From: Neonectria sp. B-13
Taxonomy: Eukaryota > Ascomycota > Sordariomycetes > Hypocreales > Nectriaceae
Reading direction: 5' to 3'
NCBI GenBank assembly: GCA_002682825.1
Contig: NOKP01000002.1
Location: 2,511,063-2,575,062 of the forward strand
DNA: 64,000 nucleotides
In this document: positions 52,696 to 64,000 of the stretch, piece after piece
Layout of the letters: each line of letters begins with the position of its first letter
Position numbering within the stretch: position 1 is the first letter of the stretch
Translations under genes and position numbers: made by a program
Notes under the pieces: generated by a model
What the model was told of the DNA's origin: nothing
Databases searched by the model: none
What the model saw: only the letters and a program-made list of their open reading frames with translations

Positions 52696-55682
52696 TGACC
52701 AAGGATTCCAAAGGTCGCGTTTGCCTGTAAGTGACTCAATTGCTTCAATTCGCCCAATCCCCAGCGATGTTGCTGACTTTTATCTCCCTCTAAGAGCCTA
52801 CTCCGGCGGCCTTGACACCTCCACTGTAAGTGAACCCCAAGCCAAGCTCAGCGCGAGCTTCCCACTTCCCGCTTCCGTGTCTCGTTCTTTTCCATGAGCT
52901 CTACCAAGTTATGAGCTACATACAAGTAAAAGACGAGCCATGGTTCTCTACCAAACAAAAATTGGCCTTTCACCAAACGCACTTGTTGATTTCGACTTCT
53001 TGGCAGATTCTGGTCTGGCTTCTGCAGCAAGGCTACCAGGTTGTCTGCTATCTTGGTGATGTCGGCCAAGAGGAGGGTATGTGCTTGTCTTCATCACAGT
53101 TAGCCAACACATTATTGACTATCTTGACTACCAGACTTCGCCGCCGTCGAAGCAAAGGCTCTGAAGGTCAGCTCTTAACTCCCGCCCTTTTCCCTCCTCG
53201 CATTCGCTTCCCCCCCATTGCTTGCCAATGGGCATACCACAACAGCCCTGCGTATCCCAAAATACCACCAAATCTACACTACGCCTCGTTTACCGGGGTT
53301 CAATATATACTAACCTTCGTCCAGCTCGGCGCCGAGGCTTTCGTCTGCGCTGATCTTGTGCGTGAGCTCGTTGAAGAAACCCTCCGTGCAGCGATCGCTT
53401 GTAACAGTAGTTTCGAGGAACGGTACCTTCTAGGAACGGCCCTCAGCCGGCCTATTATCGCACGTGGTATGGTCCGCGCTGCAGAAACCTACAACTGCCA
53501 GTTCCTTAGCCATGGTTGTACCGGAAAGGGTGTAAGCATTCTGCAAGTCTTGTGATGGGATCTAACTAGTTACTGACCACTTCGCAGAACGAGTCAGTTA
53601 TGAGAATCCACGAACTCGGAAGGAATAGGCCCTAACGGATCTTAGCCAAGTTCGATTTGAACTTGCCTTTATGTCGCTGAACCCCTCCCTGGAGATCATT
53701 GCACCATGGCGATTGCCCGAGTTCATTTCGCGTTTCCAGTCAGTTTAACCTGTTGACTTTCCAATCAGCTTTTGTCCGTATAGTAGATACTGACTTATTT
53801 CAGGGGTCGCAATGATCTTTTGAAGTTCGCTGATGAGAACAACATTCCTGTCTCATCAAGCCCCAAGGCTCCCTGGAGCATGGATGACGTTAGTATACCC
53901 CAAGGACAGCGTTGCCTTTCCTGGCTTCTTTCTAATCTCAAACACAAAGCTCTTTGCTAACTGTTCTCAATCCAGAACATCATTCACGTAAGTGATAGTG
54001 GAAATGTTCTCCGTAACCCGTTAGATTTCCCAAGCCAAACTACCTGTTGCGTGGGTTTGCGTCTTTCGAGGCGGCTTGAAACTCACGCTAGGAACCATTT
54101 TATAGACTTGGATCATGTTGGCTAACATTGGCACCGCAGTGCTCATACGAAGCAGGCATTCTAGTAAGTAACAAAGTCCCATTCCCCTTTCTCTGAACGG
54201 CTGAGGCAGAGCAATCTACCACGCGCCTTTGGTCTACGTCCAACGGCATCCCCTTTCCCCTCGATTCAATACTAGGATCGCCGCCAGAAGAGCGCTGACA
54301 ATGAGGTGCAACAGGAGAAAACCAATGAAACGCCCCCTGAATCGCTTTGGACGCGAACGTTGTCTATCGACCAGACTCCAAACAAGCCTCAGGAGTTTGC
54401 TATTCACTTCGAAAAGGGGTATGTTAACCCAGGATCTACAACACTTCTAGATGACTGAGCTTGTTTAGTATCATTACCAAGGTGGTAAACGGTGACCAAG
54501 AAATCACTGATTCGGTGGAGTCATTCAAGCTCTTGAACAAGATCGGCCATGATCACGGCATTGGTCGCGTTGACGTAAGTAAACTTATCTTTCTGGACTC
54601 CTTGTTAATTACTGACTTTTTTGTAGATTGTTGAGAACCGTACGTATATTTATGGTTGTCCTCTTCTCTCCCTGTGCTTTCGTTCGGGAGTAAGTAGAGG
54701 GTAGGCCGTAACTCACGGCTCCCCTCTTGGACTTAATTATCTGGTTGAACCAGATCAAAATCTCTGTCATTGGGTAACTGATCATATGCTAATGAAATCT
54801 CCAGGATTCATTGGATTGAAGAGCCGAGGTACGTAACCTAAGAGTTTCTTGCTTGACTACAGCTTGTATTAACAATATTGATAGGATGTTATGAGTACGT
54901 GATTCCGGCTTCTGCGCCTCCCCTCTGCCCAAACCCGGTACCACTTGCTTGCATTGGTCAGATCTACACTGTATCTGTATCACGGGAAACCTTCGAATCG
55001 GAATATCTCTCCAAGCAAAGTCGCTAACATTTTCTTCACAGTACTCCCGGATTGACAAGTAAGCTAGTATTCTCGAGTGACTCTTGCAACCAACGCATCT
55101 GCTGACTGAACAGTCGCTCGTCTTGCTCATATTGACCTGGAAGGTCTTGTGATGGATGGGCGAGTCCGTGAACTCCGTGACCAGTTCGTCAGCCTGAGCT
55201 GGTCTCGACAACTATACAACGGCATGTAGTAAGTCACCTTCTTTTCCATCTCTGGCTTGGACTTGACTAATTCTCCATTATAGCTTCAGCCCTGAGCGCG
55301 AATTCGTAAGTAACCTGGGTTGGTTCTCAAGTTTTAACTCGCTGACGAAGGTACAGACCGAGGCCTCGCTCTGGTTCTCCCAGCAAAACGTTACAGGAGT
55401 TGTTCGGTTGGCTGCTTACAAGGGCCAGGTAAGAAGCAGAATTTCTCAACACGTCATACAAGAAGCTAATATTTGCAATTTTAGACCACCGTCCTGGGCC
55501 GTTATAGCGACGCCTCAAACCTGTACTCCGAGGAGGACGCGTCCATGGATTCCCTTGAGGGCTTCTCACCCCTGGACACGACTGGTTTCATCGCTATCCA
55601 AGCCATCCGACTCAAGAAGTATGGTGAGCAGAAGATCAAGGATGGCAAGCCCCTTAGCAAGCCTGTCAGCAAGCAGGCATAA
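52696..55682 (+). CDS. ARG1: argininosuccinate synthase, exceptionally intron-rich
   Basis: Twenty exons were joined by hand: 52696-52727, 52795-52825, 53007-53076, 53135-53166, 53325-53531, 53588-53592, 53646-53738, 53804-53888, 53976-53987, 54140-54163, 54276-54418, 54469-54574, 54627-54639, 54805-54828, 54885-54894, 55042-55058, 55114-55228, 55284-55305, 55357-55428 and 55485-55682. The total is 1311 nt, or 436 residues, with no stop. The enzyme condenses citrulline and aspartate with ATP in arginine synthesis. Visible motifs are AYSGGLDTS (the ATP PP-motif), [71 protein letters not shown] and the end [15 protein letters not shown]. Family members are usually 400-420 residues; exon 11 carries an extra charged stretch after AGIL. 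Every intron is GT-AG. Confidence 0.92.
53588..53592 (+). other. ARG1: 5-nt microexon of ARG1
   Basis: The bases AACGA are flanked by a 56-bp intron (53532-53587, GTAAGC...CGCAG) and a 53-bp intron (53593-53645, GTCAGT...CTTAG, branch CTAAC). Including them gives the invariant family stretch GKG-ND-QVRFEL. Skipping them shifts the frame. Confidence 0.8.
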
Positions 55683-56777
55683 TTTGCACACCTCAGCTTT
55701 TGCTGTGGTCTCTAGGTGCAAGGGCCTGGAAACAGCAGCTGAATTGGTGAAACCGGGAATCCAATGGGACGGGGCAATGTAATCTAGACAAAATGTAATT
55801 GTTTTTTTCACAATGGCTATGCTCGCATCGACGACCGGATCTTTTCCATCTCAATCCACTAGTCGTATAGAGTAAAGAGGACAGAGGAGTACACTCGCGA
55901 AGTCTGGCTACACCTAACTCTATATGGCCAGGTTCAAGGATTACATCACATGCGGAGAAATGGTTGGCGTTTTATGTTGAGGAAGGAAGGGAAATGTGAC
56001 GAGCTTGAGTGGCTGCTTCAGAATCATTGCAATCAAGTAGATTTTTGGCTCTATCCAATATTGTCCATATTGGATTAAAATTCGAAGCAGTCATATGCAC
56101 GTAACGGAATGTTTTCAGGCTCTTTCTCACTTTCTTGTCTTCTTCTTTTCGTTCTTCTTCGCCCCAACAACACTCCCTAGTGCCTGGATGCCTGGCTCAC
56201 TTTTGAGGTACTAGTGGGGCAGGTGACCCCAGCTCGAGAACAAACAGCGCATATTCTTCCAGCGCAAGCCTAGTACGAATACGTGATAAAAAGTACGTTG
56301 AAAAAGTACCAGCGCCGGAGGCCGGAGCCATCCACGCACGGCAAGAACCGACATATTCCGCCGCCTCTCTTTCTTCGCGGCTACGCTTCGAAACCGTTCC
56401 CTTCTCCCTTCTCCCTTCTCCCTTCTCCCACTTAACACATATACGCTCACTCTGCTTTGAGGGATTCTCTCCCATAGACACGCTGAACTCCGCGTGCAAT
56501 GCGCCATCGTAACTCCTTCTTACACCCGCTGCGGACTTGATCACAATAGCGCCGGCAATCCCGCATTCCCGCATTCTCCATCGGCGTCGGAGCGATCCAA
56601 AACCCGACTGCCTTAACTCCGGCTCGCCGACGTGCTGGTGCACTCGAACCTACGACAAAGGAGGGAACCGAGGCGTCATCCATTGGCATACCTGGCAACC
56701 TGACAGCGCCTCCCTATCATTTTAATCGGCGGCCTGGGGCTTCATAAGCGCCCCGGCCCCCGTCGACTGCGACAAGC
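55683..56777. other. intergenic, ARG1 3' / lipase 5'
   Basis: 1.1 kb between two plus-strand genes. A triple TCTCCCTTC repeat occurs at about 56399-56430. No gene was recognised. Confidence 0.5.
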
Positions 56778-58350
56778 ATGCTCAAGCTTCATTCTTCATC
56801 CGCGGCGTTGCATCTTTCGCGTCTCGCTCTCGCCGCCTCCATCCCCGCCACCTACTGCAACATGTCTACCACCGACGGCACCGTTCGTCCGCCGTCTTCG
56901 CGCGCCGCTGACCACGCCGACGAGTACAAGCAGCAGTCGGTTGCTCGCCCTGCCGCTGCCTTCTTTCCTCTGGGTTACAAGGACGCCGCATACCAATGGG
57001 TAAGTCCTCACCCGTTGCAGGTCGGATAACCTCAAACTAACGACTCCCCAACAGTGGTCCAACCTAACCCCTCAGGCCGTCGAGCACAATGTCCTCAGGC
57101 TTATGCCGTTCCTAAAGGAAGCCACCGATAGCATCACAAACCCCAACGCCTCAGACAAGCCCGATCCCTACGGAACCCGAATATGGCGCCGATCCATGGT
57201 CCAACTCTCAGGCAAGGACCGCGCCCTCAACGAGGTGTCGGTAGAAAGAGTCGGCGAAGAAGCCGAGGAAACGCTCGTCATGGTTCACGGCTACGGCGCT
57301 GGTCTGGGCTTCTTCTACAAGAACTTTGAGCCTCTTTCGCGTGTTCGTGGCCTGAAATTGTATGCTCTAGACATGCTGGGCATGGGCAACTCGACCCGAC
57401 CCCCTTTCAAGATCCACGCCAAAAAGAAGGAGGACCAAGTAATCGAAGCCGAGAGCTGGTTCATCGATGCCCTGGAAGAGTGGCGCAAGGCCCGCAAGAT
57501 CGAGAGATTTACACTGCTGGGACACTCGCTCGGCGGATACTTGGCAGTCTCGTATGCCATCAAGTACCCGGGACACTTGAAGAAGCTCATTTTAGCTTCT
57601 CCCGTTGGAATCCCCGAGGACCCATACGCCGTCAACGCCGCCATGCCCGAGCCCGGAGAGTCGACCTTGCAGAGCGAGTTCACTCAGGATCAGCAGACTA
57701 CCACCGAGGCCGCCAGCACACTCGCTAAGCACAAGCCTGCCCATGTCGTGATCAAGCGCCCCCTCCCGAGCTGGTTCGTTTGGCTATGGGACGCCAATAT
57801 CTCCCCCTTCAGCATCGTGCGATTGACCGGCCCATTGGGCCCCAGATTCGTCTCTGGATGGAGTTCTCGAAGATTCAACCACCTGCCCCCCGACGAGTCT
57901 CAGGCTCTACATGACTACTCCTTCTCCATCTTCAAGCAAAAGGGCAGCGGCGAATATGCGCTCGCGTACATCCTCGCTCCCGGCGCCTACGCTCGCCGAC
58001 CAGTCATCAACCGCATCCACGAAGTTGGTCGACAGACCATCCCCCAGTCGGATAACACCCAGGCTCTCAAGGAAACGGGCATCCCAATCGTCTTCATGTA
58101 CGGCGAAAACGACTGGATGGATGTTGCTGGTGGTCTCGCTGCTAAGGAGAAGCTGAATCAAGCTAAGCGACAAGCCCTGCTCGACGGCACAGAAGAGGAG
58201 AAGCGACGCGAGAATGGCAGCACCAAGGTCGTCCTCATTCCCAAGGCCGGTCACCACTTATACCTTGACAACCCAGACGAGTTTAACGACACGATACTCA
58301 AGGAACTGGAGGAGACCAGGGAGTCCGAAAGGCGGCTGCGCGCTTTATAG
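56778..58350 (+). CDS. alpha/beta-hydrolase, Cld1/ABHD5 (CGI-58) family
   Basis: Exons 56778-56999 and 57055-58350 give 505 residues. The first 28 residues (MLKLHSSSAALHLSRLALAAS start) look like a mitochondrial presequence; a second in-frame ATG at 56862 (MSTTDGTVRPPS) would remove it. The alpha/beta-hydrolase core shows the oxyanion segment VMVHGYGAGLGFFYKN, the nucleophile elbow GHSLGGY with Ser about 232, ILASPVGIPEDP and a late FMYGENDWMD. The conserved GHHLYLDNPDEF (about 473-484) contains the H-x4-D motif of this family, with the catalytic His. Yeast Cld1 is a mitochondrial cardiolipin phospholipase and ABHD5 relatives act on lysophospholipids (family knowledge). The presequence favours the Cld1-like role, as inference. 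Confidence 0.88.
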
Positions 58351-59129
58351 ACAGGTGCGTACAGAACCCTCCCAGCACCTCAACGGTGTTCGGGGAGAGC
58401 AGAGCGAAGGAAGAAGAGAAAAGGGGGCTTGTTTGAACGGCGTTGAACGGAGAATGGCAGAAAGCCAGTATGCGGTTGTTCGTGTGTCCTAGCACCTTAA
58501 CGTGCAGGGACAGGAGCCTCAGCCGTCACGACGCATGAAAGGAGGACATCCAAGGAGTTAATAGGTTTGTGAGCAGTACTTTATCGCGCATTAGACTTGG
58601 ATATACATTGCCCTAGAATCAACATTACATTATGTATGTTAGACCGGGATGAAAACATGAATCAACAATCATCACTTCATCTAGTATTCCCCCGATATGC
58701 TATGATATAACACACTGAGACAATGATTTCGGAGATGTGGTGGAAAGATCCCCAACGTCGTTAACCCCGAGGTAATCTTCAAATCAATGACAGGCACTCT
58801 TGTTCTTGACATTGCAGAATAGGAGGGCGATGAAACATGACTTTGAGTTATAGGATTCACTACGTTTATTCGTTAAGTCTAACCAAAAACCAACATCTCA
58901 AGCACTGTTGCCTTTCTTGTTCTTCTCAACACAGGACCATACTGTCCACCCTGGGTATTGCCATCTGAATCTTCTTCCCCTTTTGCACTGCACCTTGCCC
59001 GCAAGCTGCGTGTTGTTGCTGCGCCAAGACACGAAACTCCCAAGAAACACCATACGAGTAAAAGAAAAAGAAAAAGAAGAAAAAAAGCATTGTAATACAC
59101 TCATGTTTCCTCGAGTGTGCGTTGTTGTT
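58351..59129. other. convergent intergenic space, lipase / CSC1
   Basis: 779 bp between two converging stops, AT-richer than its surroundings and expected to hold both 3' UTRs. No gene was recognised. Confidence 0.5.
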
Positions 59130-62100
59130 TTACAGGTTGATCAGGTCGATCTCTGAGAAGTCAGGCGGGGCCTTGCCGTAGACGACACGGACCTTGCTGT
59201 CGAGCGCCGTACCCTCGTTGCTGATCCAGACATGCTTGCTGTATTTCTGGGTCCGACGAATCTCATCGTCACTCACGCCGAGATCGTCGCGAGGGATCCA
59301 GACCGTTGGTCGGCGGGCGCGGAGGGCCTCGTGTTGGAAGGCGTGTCGGGTGAGCAAGTCTCTCTCCTCAGGTGTAAGATCCTCGATTTCGTCGTGGATT
59401 CCTCCGTAGAGCGCCTCTCCTATGGCGCGTTGAGCCTCCAGATCCTTCTGGCGCTGGGTTTGTCGATATTGGGATGCTCTTCGACTCTTATCCTTGGTCG
59501 TGTTCCTCCCTGCCAGCCTGCGGAGCTGGTTGCCTCCACCTTTCGCCCATGCTCCAACTTGTTTGACTGGGCGTCGGATCGAACCAAACCGTTCCAGCTC
59601 GATGGCCTCGTTGCCGCCCAGCTGGTTTGCCTTCTCTCTGATGATAGCCTCATTATCATCGTCATCCGAGTTTTCGTCATCGTCAAGAAGACCAAGGCGT
59701 TGATCCTGGGCGCGCTGGAACGCTTCATCACGGATCACTGCTTCATCCTCAAATGTTACCGGTAGGTAACGGAAGAGCGGTGCGAATGACATGTTGAGTA
59801 GGATCTGGTAGATGATGGTCAAGATGAGCACCACAATCATGATGATGCCGTGGGTCGTGCAGACATTCGTCCCCTTTTCGTTTTCAACGAGGAAGAACAG
59901 GCCTGCCATGCAAAGCTCCATAACGTAGATTCCGGTAAACGTCTGGTTGATTGCCCTAGGGTACAAGACACCACCGGTATCGTTTTCGAATCGCGTCACG
60001 TAAAGCATTGCGTATCGCTGAGCGACCCACAAAAGACCAAAGGTGATGATGGCGAAGACGGAAATGAGAGGTGCAATGACGCAGTAGACCAGCGCAATAC
60101 AAGCGAAGTTGGTGTAGATCGGGAAGAATGCGCCCCAGCGAACCTGGTTAAGCTTCGTGTTGCGAGACCACTTGTTACGAGCGGTGCTGTCGAGGATACG
60201 AGCAATAACGTACCACATGATGAGAGCACCGATCTGTAGGAGGGTACCAGAACTCGTCGACATGGCCTGTAGAATCATGTAAGAGAAGAAATAGTTGGCC
60301 GCCTTGGGTAAGTTTTCTGCTAGAAGATTGAGGACATCCTGGGCCGTCTGTAGCTTCTGGATATTGTCTATCAGGACGTCTAACGACGCTGCGAAGAAAG
60401 ATGCGATCGACACGATGAGGAAGACCTGGATGAACAGGAAGGCGAAATAGAAGATCTGGACGAATTCGACCTTCTGTGATCCAGTCTTAGCGCCCTTGAC
60501 TCCAGCAAGGAAGTCAAGAATGTGGGGGATGAGGAAAAGCAGCAGCCCAAGGACAATAGCGGGCAGAACACCAGCAATTGCCTTGGCAGCATTTTCGAGA
60601 ACAGAGTTATCCTTGACAAAGGAAAGCCATTCATTTTCCTGAATAAGGGTGTCCAGCTGGCTCAGGGCTGCCGTCCATGCCACGGGGATAGCCCACAAGA
60701 AAATCATTGCGGAGACGATGGCAGTAACAATGGCCGTTCGCAACCATTCCTGCCACCACGTGAAGGCCATGTTATCCCAGATGACGTCTCTGGGAGATAT
60801 TTCGTTCATTCGTGGTGCCATTTGCTTCGGGACATGATGGATAACGCTCTGGCAGGCCATGTGGGCAGCGACTTGGTGGTTGAATTGGACGAAAGCCGAG
60901 TTCATCAATGCAAACCGCTCAGGGTGCTTTTGGTCCTCCTCGATCTCGACATTGAGGCGAGCCATCTCCTCACGGCACCAGAAGATAGTGTCGACCTTCT
61001 TACCGAACAGGAATCCTGGAAGCCAACTGACCCCGAACCAAGGGAGGCGATGGGTTGGGCGGTCTTTCTTCTTAAGGTATTTCTCCCACTCTGCGGGCTC
61101 CTCGTCCTCTTTGTAATCGGTGTCGAAGGCTGAGGGATATTCGGGGAGTACCTCATCCTCCGGCTTCATAAATGGGAGAGCGTACTTCAACCTCTGCCAA
61201 AAAGGCTTAGCCTCGGTGGTCTTCCGACTGGCTGGCGCGGGACCCTGAGGGATAGGAGACGCATAACTGCCCGGCGGGGGCTTCCAAAATTGCCACCACT
61301 TGACCTCCTCGAGGTCGTAAAGTTCGTCAGAGTGAACGGTTCGGACAGTATTGCCTACTGGGGCGGCGGGCTCTCGGTGTTTCTTTGGCTGGATCTCCGT
61401 CGTTGAATCTGCTGAAAGTCTCGAGGTGTTTCGAGACTGTGTGTTTTGATTGCGTAATGTGTCAGACGCTGAAGGGCGGGGGAACTCTTCTGCATCAGGT
61501 GAGTTAAGATAGCGATCGGATCCACGAGATGGAACGCGGTCGTTTGTCTCGCTAAGACCCAGGAATCCATTCGTTGTCTCCAAAGTGTCCTCTACGCCAT
61601 TGCCAGCTTTGATGACGACTCCTTTGATATTATGGCCAACTCTTGACAGAGGGTCGCCGATAAAAGGCATCCTGAAGCCCCTTTTCCCCTCGCTCTCGTG
61701 GTGGTCGTCGGTACCATCTTCGAGAACCTCATATCGAGACTCGCGAATTCCGGCATCCACAGAATGAGGCACTTCATGGTTGTCTCCGGCATTCTTACCC
61801 TCGGCGCTTTCAGCCATCCTCTTGGCTTCCTCGTCTTCCTGGGCACCACGGGCCGCCTTTTCCTGCTTGCTTAGAGCACCAAGCTTCATCGTTTTGCGCT
61901 GCTTCTTTTCTTCAGCGTTCCTTTGCTTGAGCTGTGCTTTCTTTGCAGATTTGATCAGGTCTGTCTCGGCCGATTCGAGCTGTAGATGGATCTTATTTCG
62001 GATCCCGATCTTCTCGAGCAGTGTAGACAGGTCTCGATTCAGCCAAATGTTTCTTATGCCGCCAGGGAAGACGTCGAAGAGGCCCCTGAGGCCCTCTTCG

Positions 62101-62998
62101 CTGAGCCACTTTGATGGAATGGAGTTGACGAGTACGGTTGTGGCTGAGGCTCGAAGTCGGTGCTCGGCACTGGTGAGATAATCTTGTCGGACCTTGATAT
62201 AAACTCGGAGTTCGAAAAAGAAGACGCCACAGACCCAAATGACAACGAGGATGGCCATAAGCAGATGTGCATCATACCGGCCGGTGTGTTTGGGGCTAAC
62301 GTTTCCCCACGCTAAGGTATCGAGGCCAGTTGGTTGGGAAGAATTTCTCTTGGAATCGTCATCTTTGATGTCGACTTGATGGCCTCTTCCGCCAACGTAA
62401 TTTAGGGGAATCAGAATCGGCATGACGATGACGCAGATGGGAATGAATATGATCAAGAGGGTCCTCAAGTATCGAAGAAAGAAGTAGGCATCGAGACCGC
62501 ACTTGTTGATGATTTCGCGATCGCTGAATTTCCAAAGCGTCTTCAACATTCCCAAAGGTGTCCTAGGAGGGGGTTCGGTTCGCTCGCGCTCGGGAACCAA
62601 GTAGGTCTTGGGTTTGCTAGAAAGTATGTTAGTTTTGCGCATTCGAGAGCGTGGGTGGCTTGGACATACAATATTCGAGCCAACTTGTTCCGAAGGAAAA
62701 GGAAGAGCAAGACCTGGACGGCAAAGACGACCATGGCAACACCCAAAGCCGTGAGGAAGCTCACGATGCCGATTCCCCGGTCATCTTCAGTAGCATCGGT
62801 GCTGGTGGTTGTAGCGGCAGCGGTCGAAGACGTCGAGGTAGGTGTTCTGAATTCGGATTCTGTATCGGAGCCGCTGAGGGTGGCTGAGGCCGTGAGGGTC
62901 GAAGAGAGGACAGAGGCAGTAGAGCTTATGATGGACGACAGGGTATCAGTCAACGACTCAGCCGTTGACTCGGCCGTCTCAGAGGCGCTGGAAGCCAT
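59130..62998 (-). CDS. CSC1/OSCA-type stress-gated cation channel (DUF221)
   Basis: Exons 62998-62670 and 62616-59130 give 1271 residues. The N terminus (1-70) is Ser/Thr-rich. TM0 (about 75-105, IGIVSFLTALGVAMVVFAVQVLLFLFL) precedes KPKTYLVPERERTEPPP and a late-exocytosis-type N-terminal domain. A large cytosolic loop (about residues 240-630) carries an RRM-like fold, with TTVLVNSIPSKWLSEEGLRGLF, and a very long charged disordered insertion. The channel core follows (ISPRDVIWDNMAFTWWQEWLRTAIV, then about ten TMs, including FSYMILQAMSTSSGTLLQIGALI). An acidic C-terminal tail ends in DLINL. These are osmosensitive, calcium-permeable channels of the plasma membrane (family knowledge). At over 1200 residues it is longer than yeast Csc1, mainly through the loop. 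Confidence 0.92.
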
Positions 62999-64000
62999 AG
63001 ATGCTGTTTCTGCGCTGTTCGGGTCGTTGAAACGTGTAGGAGGAAGAGGAGGAGAGGGAAAGCCCCGGGTGGGCGAGGGGGGCGACTAGACGCTCGAGAG
63101 ATAGTGGTCTCTTTTCAGAAGACAGTAAAAGATGTTGCAAAGAATCAGCGACGGTCAGAAAGCACCATCACAGCGAGGTCGCAGACTAATCACAAGGTAT
63201 CTAGATCAAAATCATTATTGGAAATGGAAGGCCCGAAGCGAGACGGCGGCGGTTTGGGTTATAATTGCCTTTAGATTCAACATCCCTGGGTGCCCGTCGC
63301 GTCATGGTTTGACCCCTGCAGGTCGCTTCGGTGGCTTGGACAGTGGCTTTTGGAGGCCTGGACTCTGAGTTCACCCGCTGAATGGCCCCTGTCGGCGAGT
63401 CGGCAACAGCCCTTCAGGGCAGCCCCTCCCGGACCCCACTGTGCCCCAAACGCTCGCCCAAAAACTGGGCATCGGGGCCCTGTCGAGGGCGCTACACTGG
63501 ATCCATGACATCAGAGGCTTCATCGCAATCATTGGCCACGGCCGGCGACGAAACAGGCCCTTGTGCCTGGAATCCTGCCCGCGCTGTGACGTCGGTTGGC
63601 TGTCGATGGCTTGTAGCGAGCTCCGCCAGCTGCCGTTTGGCGCCTACGGGCAAAATAGAACAGTAACTAATGAACCCGCGCGCTTCAACAGTCTTTGTCT
63701 GAGGATAGGAATAGGAATGGGGATTATGTTGTTTGATGAGAGCTAGGATCAAGCCCTCATCCTTCCTTTGACAAGCATCTTTGTCGCGGCGATCCTTTGT
63801 TTGCGTCTTCTTCTGTGGCTCTTTGTGCTGCCAAGCGGTACCATTCATCTCGTGTCATCCCCGAATAACTTGGCTAATGACAGGCGAACCCCCAATCGGG
63901 GCATGTGTCGACCAGGATCGCTCCCTTGCAGACGCAGATTATTGGTGCGATGGAGGCTATGATGTCGTTCCTCACATTGCCGACGAACTCTGGAATCTGG
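62999..64000. promoter_or_regulatory. CSC1 upstream region to window end
   Basis: The last kilobase holds the promoter and leader of the CSC1-type gene. Short frames on both strands show no family motif. Any gene beginning here would be cut by the window edge. Confidence 0.45.

Overview
The window comes from the nuclear genome of a filamentous ascomycete, most likely a Sordariomycete. Introns are short (about 45-80 bp), GT-AG, with CTAAC or CTGAC branch sites. Intergenic spaces are long, genes are not in operons, and the products are typical of Pezizomycotina: a VIB-1/XprG-type Ndt80 regulator, a fungal SLATT protein, GT31, CSC1 and Spo7. No tRNA, rRNA, CRISPR array or intact transposon was recognised, and there is a single ambiguous base at 14220.

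Layout. 1-5038 holds no gene I can support. 5.0-7.9 kb carries a divergent pair, TIM21 (mitochondrial import, minus) and GLO3 (ArfGAP, plus). 8.4-9.6 kb is a nitronate monooxygenase (minus) and 10.7-12.4 kb a two-domain folate enzyme, HPPK-DHPS (plus). After 3.3 kb without a clear gene, 15.7-17.2 kb is the vib-1/xprG-like regulator (minus). A very probable 5' exon lies 2.1 kb further upstream, and further spliced coding-looking exons lie at 20.4-20.8 kb with a TATA-led, AUG-less leader near 21.5 kb. From 21.6 to 29.1 kb is a gene-poor stretch with tandem repeats.

29.1-62.7 kb is gene-dense: an LRR-like protein, a full-length ABCC transporter (about 15 exons), an ABC-F protein, a lipid-kinase-like protein, TRM1, a fungal SLATT two-TM protein, a GT31-like glycosyltransferase, a GNAT acetyltransferase, Spo7, argininosuccinate synthase, a Cld1/ABHD5-type lipase and a CSC1 channel. 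The last kilobase is promoter or intergenic.

The genes are mostly independent housekeeping functions rather than a cluster. The most striking object is argininosuccinate synthase (52696-55682). It is cut by 19 short introns into 20 exons, among them a 5-nt microexon and exons of 10, 12 and 13 nt, and the joined frame closes exactly at 436 codons. It sits behind two Gcn4/CPC1-type sites and a TATA box. Other points worth following are the vib-1 upstream region, the fungal SLATT protein, the folate gene without an aldolase domain, a stop-free 51-nt intron in GLO3, two in-frame starts in TRM1 and a duplicated tail in Spo7. Exon coordinates were derived by hand from splice signals and reading frame; no database or alignment was run.
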